Assembly (NCBI RefSeq): GCF_022539665.2
Contig: NC_081339.1
Coordinates: 248,001-312,000, forward strand
From: Daphnia carinata
Lineage: Eukaryota > Arthropoda > Branchiopoda > Diplostraca > Daphniidae
DNA length: 64,000 nt
Direction: 5' to 3'
Under the pieces are notes generated by a model that made no database searches, was not told the origin of the DNA, and worked only from the letters and a program-made list of their open reading frames with translations. The number at the start of each line of letters is the position of its first letter. Positions within the stretch are counted from its first letter, which is position 1. The translations under genes and the position numbers were made by a program. Below, one piece after another: positions 58,460 to 64,000 of the stretch.

Positions 58460-61400
58460 GAAACTTCAACTTTGAAAGTGAAGTAATACGCAACGATGGA
58501 TTGTTGTCCGACAAAAAGATATGCCAAACGCACAGGTATTAAACATTCAAACAAGCTTTCAGTGGTTTTTTGTCAACAGGTGCCGCATTGAAGCGGGCAT
58601 TCAACAAATTCCGCCACACTAAACCAACTGCGCTCAACTTTTTCAATATCTTCCAGGCGAAAGAGCTCGGTATTCTCAGCTGTTAACTGACCAGGGTAAC
58701 CGATTTCTTTAAGAAAATTTTTTAGAACGCGTTTACAACCAGGTAATAACAGTTTTTAACCAGGTGATAACAGTTATGGGTTTTCCTTGACGTCTGGGCT
58801 TGCGAAAAGGGTGACAAAACTAAACTAAACTCCTACTAAACTACAACAAACCCGTGAGACTCACAGGTGCAAAGCACTAAACCAGTCACGTATGACTTGA
58901 AGCTCTCAGGGGTTATTCGTCAACAGGTAGCTGATTCAAACATGCACGTTTAAGCAATCAACAAGTAATACCCTAATAAACCAACGGATTTCAGTCTTTT
59001 CCAACACCTTCCAGATGAAAGGGCTGAGCATTTTTACCTTCAGATCTATTTTAACGTGCGTTTATGTTTTCTTCCACTGCTTTGCTGTTTTAATTTACCA
59101 ACAGACAGTGGCTTCATCTAAAAACCTCCAATTTTCCCGTTTATAGGTGAAGCATTCCCTTGAATTGCAATCTCCAAATTTAGGAGACACGCTTCATTTG
59201 CAACTCCGAGAGGGAAAAGCAATGTTAGGATGGATTGCTGGTCCACTAAAAGAAATGTCATCGGCATAGGTAGACAGCACTCAATTAGTCACGTTTGACG
59301 TAAGCGATTCAGTGTTCATTTGTAATTAGAAACCTCATTGATACGGCCAGATTTTGAGGTTCAACAAGTCCTACCATTCTCAACCTATGGTGTGCAACTT
59401 TTTCGACACATTTCAGGTAAAGGGCTCTGCATTTCCACATCAATTCCATTTTAAAGTGTTGTGGTGCTTCTGTTTACCAATTGGCTGTTGTATGCGTTTA
59501 CACAAAGACATAGTGACTTCTTTGAAGATCGCAAATTTTCTCACGTTTACAGATGAGGCATTCATTGATTTGCATTCTGCAAATTTCACTGGCCAAGTTC
59601 ATTTGCAACATTGAAAGTGAAGATCTACGCCAGAATGGACTGCTGATCGACTACAAGAAATAACAAACTCACAGGTGCCAAGAATTCAATAAGTCACGTT
59701 TCATTTCAAGCTTTTCAGTAGTTACTTATTAACAGGTTCCTCATTGAAACGTGCAGATGTTGGCATGCAGCGAGTTCCACCATCCTCAATCAACAGAGTT
59801 TAACTTTACCAACCCATCCAGGTAAGGGATATACACTTCCGCTTCAGTTCTTTCTCAACATACTTTGTGATTTTGGTTTACCGTTTGGCTGTTTACGTTT
59901 TTAAAAAATCGTTTTTTTAATTTGAAGATCACACATGTTCTCATGTTTACAGATGAAGAATTCGTTGAGTTGCATACTGCAATTTTCACAGGCACACTCC
60001 ATTTGCAATTTTCGAAGTGAAGAGCTACGCGAGGACGGACTGTTGATCAACTAAAATAAATACCAAATTCACAGGTGTCAAGCACTCAACAAGTAACATT
60101 TTATTTATAGCTACCAGTGGTTATTTGCTAATAGGTGCCTCACTGAAACGTGGAGAGGTTGGCATTTGACAACTTCCGCTAAATCAAACAACGGCGTTCA
60201 ACTTTGTCAAACCAGTACATGGGATAGGGCTCTCCATTTCCGTTCCAGTTCAGACTGATGATTAATGAAAACAACTGTCAAACTCAAAGGTGCAAAGCAC
60301 TAGACAAATCACTTTGATTGTCAACAGGTGCGTCATTAAAACGTCCAGATTTTAGCATTCAACAAGTTCCACCAACCTCAACCAACAACGTTCAATTTTT
60401 TCAAACCTTGCTGGCGAAGGCACTGTGCATTTTCACTATGGCTATTAACTGGTTGTATTAAACGTTTTTTACCACATATTTTTTGAATTTCTGTTTCTCA
60501 CCGAAGTCTTCACTGGAACAGCTGATAGCATTCTGCGGCTAGATCTCTATTCTGCAGTGCACTTCTCAGCAAACTGTGTATGCCATGTCATCGAAGGCCT
60601 CAATTACATTTGTACAGAATTGGTTGAACTTCCAGGTGACAAGTGTGACTGCCACGTAACCAACACATAAGGATCTGCGTTTCAACCAGGTGACAACAGT
60701 TTTCTTTGACTTCTGCGCTCGCCCAAAAGGATGCCTAAACTAAGCTAAGCTAAACCACCACTAAACTGTAAGAAATTTGAAAGTCACACGTACAAAGCAT
60801 TCAACCAGTCACATATGACATAAAGCTTTCAGTGCTTATGTCAACAAATAGCTCATTTAAACATGCACAGCATGCCACTCAACAAGTGCGCTACTCTCAA
60901 CCAACAGCATTCCGTTTTTTAACGTCCCCCAGATGAAGGGGATCTGCATTTATCACTTCAATTCTATTTTAACATGCGTTATGGTTTTCATTCTCTATTT
61001 GACTGTTGTTAAGATTAAAAAGAAGACGGTGGCTTAATCTGAAGATCACAAATTTTCTCCTGTTTACAGATGAACAAACGCAAACGAAAAGCATATGTTT
61101 GAGTTGCATCCTGCAAATTTCTGAAGCATACTTTCATTCGTAACTTTCAAAGTGAAAAGTTGTGCGAGGATGGACTGCTGGTCAACCAAAAGAAATGTCA
61201 AACTCGAAGATTCGAAGCACTCAACAAATCACATTTGACTTAAAGCTTGCAATATTTATTATTCAACAGGTACCTTATTGAATGGAAATTTATTAAAAAA
61301 ATAGATTAAAAACAAATTAAAAAAAAAAAAACTGGCTGCATCTCCAGATTCATTCCATTTTAACAATGATGTTGTAGTTCCATAATAGGACAACTTGACT

Positions 61401-62328
61401 GCCTTTATTTCAAAACTAATGGTGAATATCTGAAATTTGCAAACTCACTTACAAATTCATATCAACAAGTGACACGTTACATTCATGTGCTCGCTGAAAA
61501 TTTTACAATCACGCGTTGTTTTCAATTACACGGCAGAGAAATTAAATCTTCTGGAACTATTACACCTTCTAGAGAAACGATGTCACGTTTGAGGTGCATA
61601 TCAGCAGTCAACGAGTTAAACATTTAGCTGCAAGCTCTTGACTGTCAACATATCTTTTAACAGGGTTCACAATCGAGCGAGTGACAACATCCAGCTTTCT
61701 CATTTTATTTTCGATTATTGCAGTATTGCTTCAGGTAACGTTTACGCTCCCGACCACAATTGGCAATTTACAGTGGATTTCGGAAATTGTTCACCTACGA
61801 GAAGGGGACATGTTAAACTTCAATGAGTACGATTTCTAAACAGAAGCTTTTGTAATTTCATCAGCGTAATGCTAAATCAACGTTGTTGTCCAACTGACGA
61901 CTGATCGTTCGTTTGCCGATTCGTTCTTGACCCATCATCAGATAACAAAGAACAAGTTGTGTAAGAATTTATAACACAAACGAAGTAAAAACTTCAACTG
62001 ATTCTGGCTAGGCTTAACATTTTGCTTTCTTCTTTTCCGTACCTCTTACCATTGGTCGAATAGGAACCGCATGACATTCAAATACCTGGAGTAAGGTTCG
62101 AAAACGTGAACAATATTTCCAACTGCCACCGGCAAGAGTTCAACATTTATTTTTCGAACTTAAAAGGACTGGAATAAAATTGCAGTCAGTATGAAAAAGC
62201 AGACGGATGGCAAATCGTGAGCCGAGGGTGGAAGAAGGGGGGGAGCTGCAGGCAGGGAGAAAACGAGAGCAGACACTTAATACTAGACTTCACCTATTAC
62301 CGTCCTGGGACGGGCCGCCATATACTAG
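58460..62328 (+). repeat. partial tandem copy of unit 5
   Basis: About 3.8 kb matching 45617 onward with the two transposons absent. It contains the same exon-like modules (for example 59555-59610, TDEAFIDLHSANFTG) and the complete 3' end. Being free of the insertions, it supplies both empty sites. Confidence 0.82.
60521..60670 (+). CDS. cysteine-rich exon-like stretch, second unit 5 copy
   Basis: Same frame as 48681-48829 with few substitutions (for example SAVHFSANCVCHVIEG) and no stop before TAA 60668-60670. No family recognised. Confidence 0.35.
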   Translation, partial: ADSILRLDLYSAVHFSANCVCHVIEGLNYICTELVELPGDKCDCHVTNT

Positions 62329-63414
62329 TCTATACTATATAAAACAACAAGGAAATTTTGGGGAGGAGTTTGTTTGTCTGTCACACTGTTCTTTTGCTGT
62401 GATTGGCTGGCGGGGGGACTACCTGAAAAAAGGTTCAGACCGCCGCCGGCTGAAGTGAATCGGAGGGATGGGGATTTGGAAAACTAGAATGTGGGTGGAA
62501 ATGTGGACTCAGACAATTTTTCAGTCTACGGGCTTTGCGTAAAACGGGTGGGCAACAGCGTAAGCCGACGGGCACGGATAGCGGGTGCGTTAAATATAAA
62601 ATAAAGAGTGGCGTAACGGACAAAAACTGTGGGATGGAAGACGGGCAGAGGCAAAGAGTGGGTGGACGGGCAACTAAAATGAACATTTTTGGCTGTACGG
62701 GCTAAATGGGACGATGAACATATACTGTACGAGGGAAGACGGGCAGAGGCAAAAAGTGTATGAACGGGCAAATAAATCGTGCATTTTGACGGGCAGAAAC
62801 TGTGACAGAAGACGGGCAAATGCAAACAAAAGGTCGATGCGCCATACAGCAGGCGGTTTGGCGGGCCGACGGAGAGACAGAGAGTGGGCCGGCGGGCAGA
62901 GAGTGGGCCGGCGGGCAGAGAGAGGGTCGATGGGCAACAACGGCGGATTTTTTGGCGGGCAAAGGGGGTTGACGGGCAGAGACTCTACGAGGAAAGGCGG
63001 ACCGAAGCAAAAAGAGGGTGGACGGGCAACTATAGCGGGCGTTTAAACGGAAGGAGACTGTGACAAAAGGACGGGCAAATGAAAAAAATGTAGATGGGCC
63101 CCTACAGCAGGCGTTTTGGCGGGCAGAGAGTTGGGTTGACGGGCAGAGAGTGTGTTGACGGGAGTGTGGGTTGACGGGCAGAGAAGGGGTCGACGGGCAA
63201 CTTCAGCTGGTTTCTTGGCGGGCAGAGAAAGTTAGGGGATGGACGGGGAAAAACAGTGAGTGGATCGGCGGGCAAGAAAGGGGAAATCTTGATATGTAAA
63301 AAGAATAAGAGTAGAGGGGCGAAAAATAGGCGTGGGTCGATTTTCTCAAAAAATAGCGTTAAAATACGCTAGCGCCACCTATCCCCCGGCCCTGGACGGG
63401 CCCAAAGTTACTAG
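62329..63414 (+). mobile_element. small G-rich Helitron, unit 6
   Basis: 1086 bp. Starts TCTATACTATATAAAACAAC and ends with the hairpin GGCCC-TGGAC-GGGCC (63388-63402), 8 bases, then CTAG (63411-63414). The middle consists of short G-rich repeats around GACGGGCAGAGAGTGGG. Only the termini resemble units 0 to 5, so it is a different, non-autonomous family. Reading frames through the repeats have low-complexity Gly/Arg composition and are not called. Confidence 0.82.
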
Positions 63415-64000
63415 TCTATACTCTATAAAACAACAAGGAAATTGGAGGTGGAGCCTGTGTCTGTCACGCTGTGCTTTTGCTGTGATTGGAGGGAAATCGC
63501 CGCTGGCTGTAGTGAATTGGTGGGATGTGATTGGCTGGCGCCAAAACCGCTGTCTGCTACACTGAATTGGTGGGATGGGGAATCGGAAGACTAAGTTGCG
63601 GGTGGAATGTGGATTTAGGAAATTTTTTTGTCTACGGGTTTTTTAGTCTACGGGCTTTTCAGTCCACGGGCTTTCAGCCGACGGGCAGAGACTGTACGGT
63701 GGAAGACGGGCAACTACAGCGTTTTTTGTATGGGCAAAGGGAGTTGACGGGCAGAGAATATTTTAAAAAAAGACGGGCAAAGGGAAAAAAGTGGGTGGAC
63801 GGGCAACTACAGCGGGCGTTTTCTGGGCTGAGACTGTGAGAGAAAGACGGGCAAATGCAAGGAAAAGGTCAATGGGCAATTATATTGGTCGTTTTGGCGG
63901 GCAGCGAGTGGGCCGACGGGCAGCGAGTGGGTCGACGGGCAGAGAGACGGCAGGCGGGCAGTTGGGGGCCGACGGTCAATAACAGCGGGCGAAGTGGGTT
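63415..64000 (+). mobile_element. small G-rich Helitron, unit 7, cut by window end
   Basis: Starts TCTATACTCTATAAAACAAC and has the same GACGGGCA repeats as unit 6. The 3' end lies outside the window. Confidence 0.78.

Larger units (their letters stand above)
44275..62328 (+). mobile_element. Helitron unit 5, internally duplicated and twice interrupted
   Basis: The unit starts TCTACTCTCTTTATAAAAGC and ends with the hairpin (62300-62313) and CTAG (62325-62328). Its 3' segment runs to 58459, about 85 bases short of a terminus, then jumps back to sequence matching 45617. The region 58460-62328 is therefore a partial tandem copy. Insertions at 47398-48351 and 49326-57399 are absent from that second copy, which gives both empty sites (near 60213 and 61165). 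Modules resemble unit 3. Confidence 0.85.

Noticed and set aside
62435-63046. Open frames of about 80-110 codons in the G-rich units
   Set aside because: They follow the GACGGGCA repeat with low-complexity composition, have no start context and overlap on both strands.

Overview
The window reads as repeat-dominated, AT-rich eukaryotic DNA, most likely from an arthropod. The evidence is GT-AG introns, Helitron and Copia elements, an insect-type Copia primer site and an Akt kinase gene fragment with an intron. A crustacean such as Daphnia fits but is not proven. I see no ordinary host gene; almost everything sits inside mobile elements.

Layout. The whole 64 kb is one head-to-tail run of rolling-circle (Helitron) elements. 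Seven times a complete Helitron 3' end (GC-rich hairpin, 8 to 11 bases, CTAG) is followed with no spacer by a Helitron 5' end (TCTA...TATAAAA). The junctions are at 8398/8399, 14126/14127, 22056/22057, 27740/27741, 44274/44275, 62328/62329 and 63414/63415. Unit 0 (1-8398, 5' end outside the window) carries an intact Rep/helicase gene (2496-7808). Units 1, 2, 3 and 5 lack Rep and consist of diverged 0.35-0.5 kb modules with exon-like and splice-like edges. Unit 4 (27741-44274) carries a broken second Rep/helicase. Unit 6 (1.1 kb) and the start of unit 7 belong to a small G-rich family.

Other transposons sit inside the units. They are: a long-inverted-repeat element with two convergent spliced small genes (18580-21255); a GATC-rich hAT-like MITE (26205-26631); a truncated inverted-repeat element (32830-33545); a complete Copia retrotransposon on the minus strand (33546-38325); a TA-flanked element (47398-48351); and a giant palindromic element (49326-57399), itself interrupted by an element at 53333-55450. 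Most can be delimited exactly because sister units supply the empty sites. The 18580, 32830 and 49326 elements share terminal bases and subterminal-array style, and the two with both ends have 8-bp target duplications, so they look like one uncharacterised family. The giant one carries exons of an Akt PH domain.

How the parts relate. The intact Rep/helicase of unit 0 has the motifs needed for rolling-circle transposition. Units sharing its hairpin/CTAG 3' end are candidate substrates. Copy 4 is dead. The units also carry gene pieces of unknown origin, including a minus-strand spliced gene at the left edge and an acidic coiled-coil gene in unit 4.
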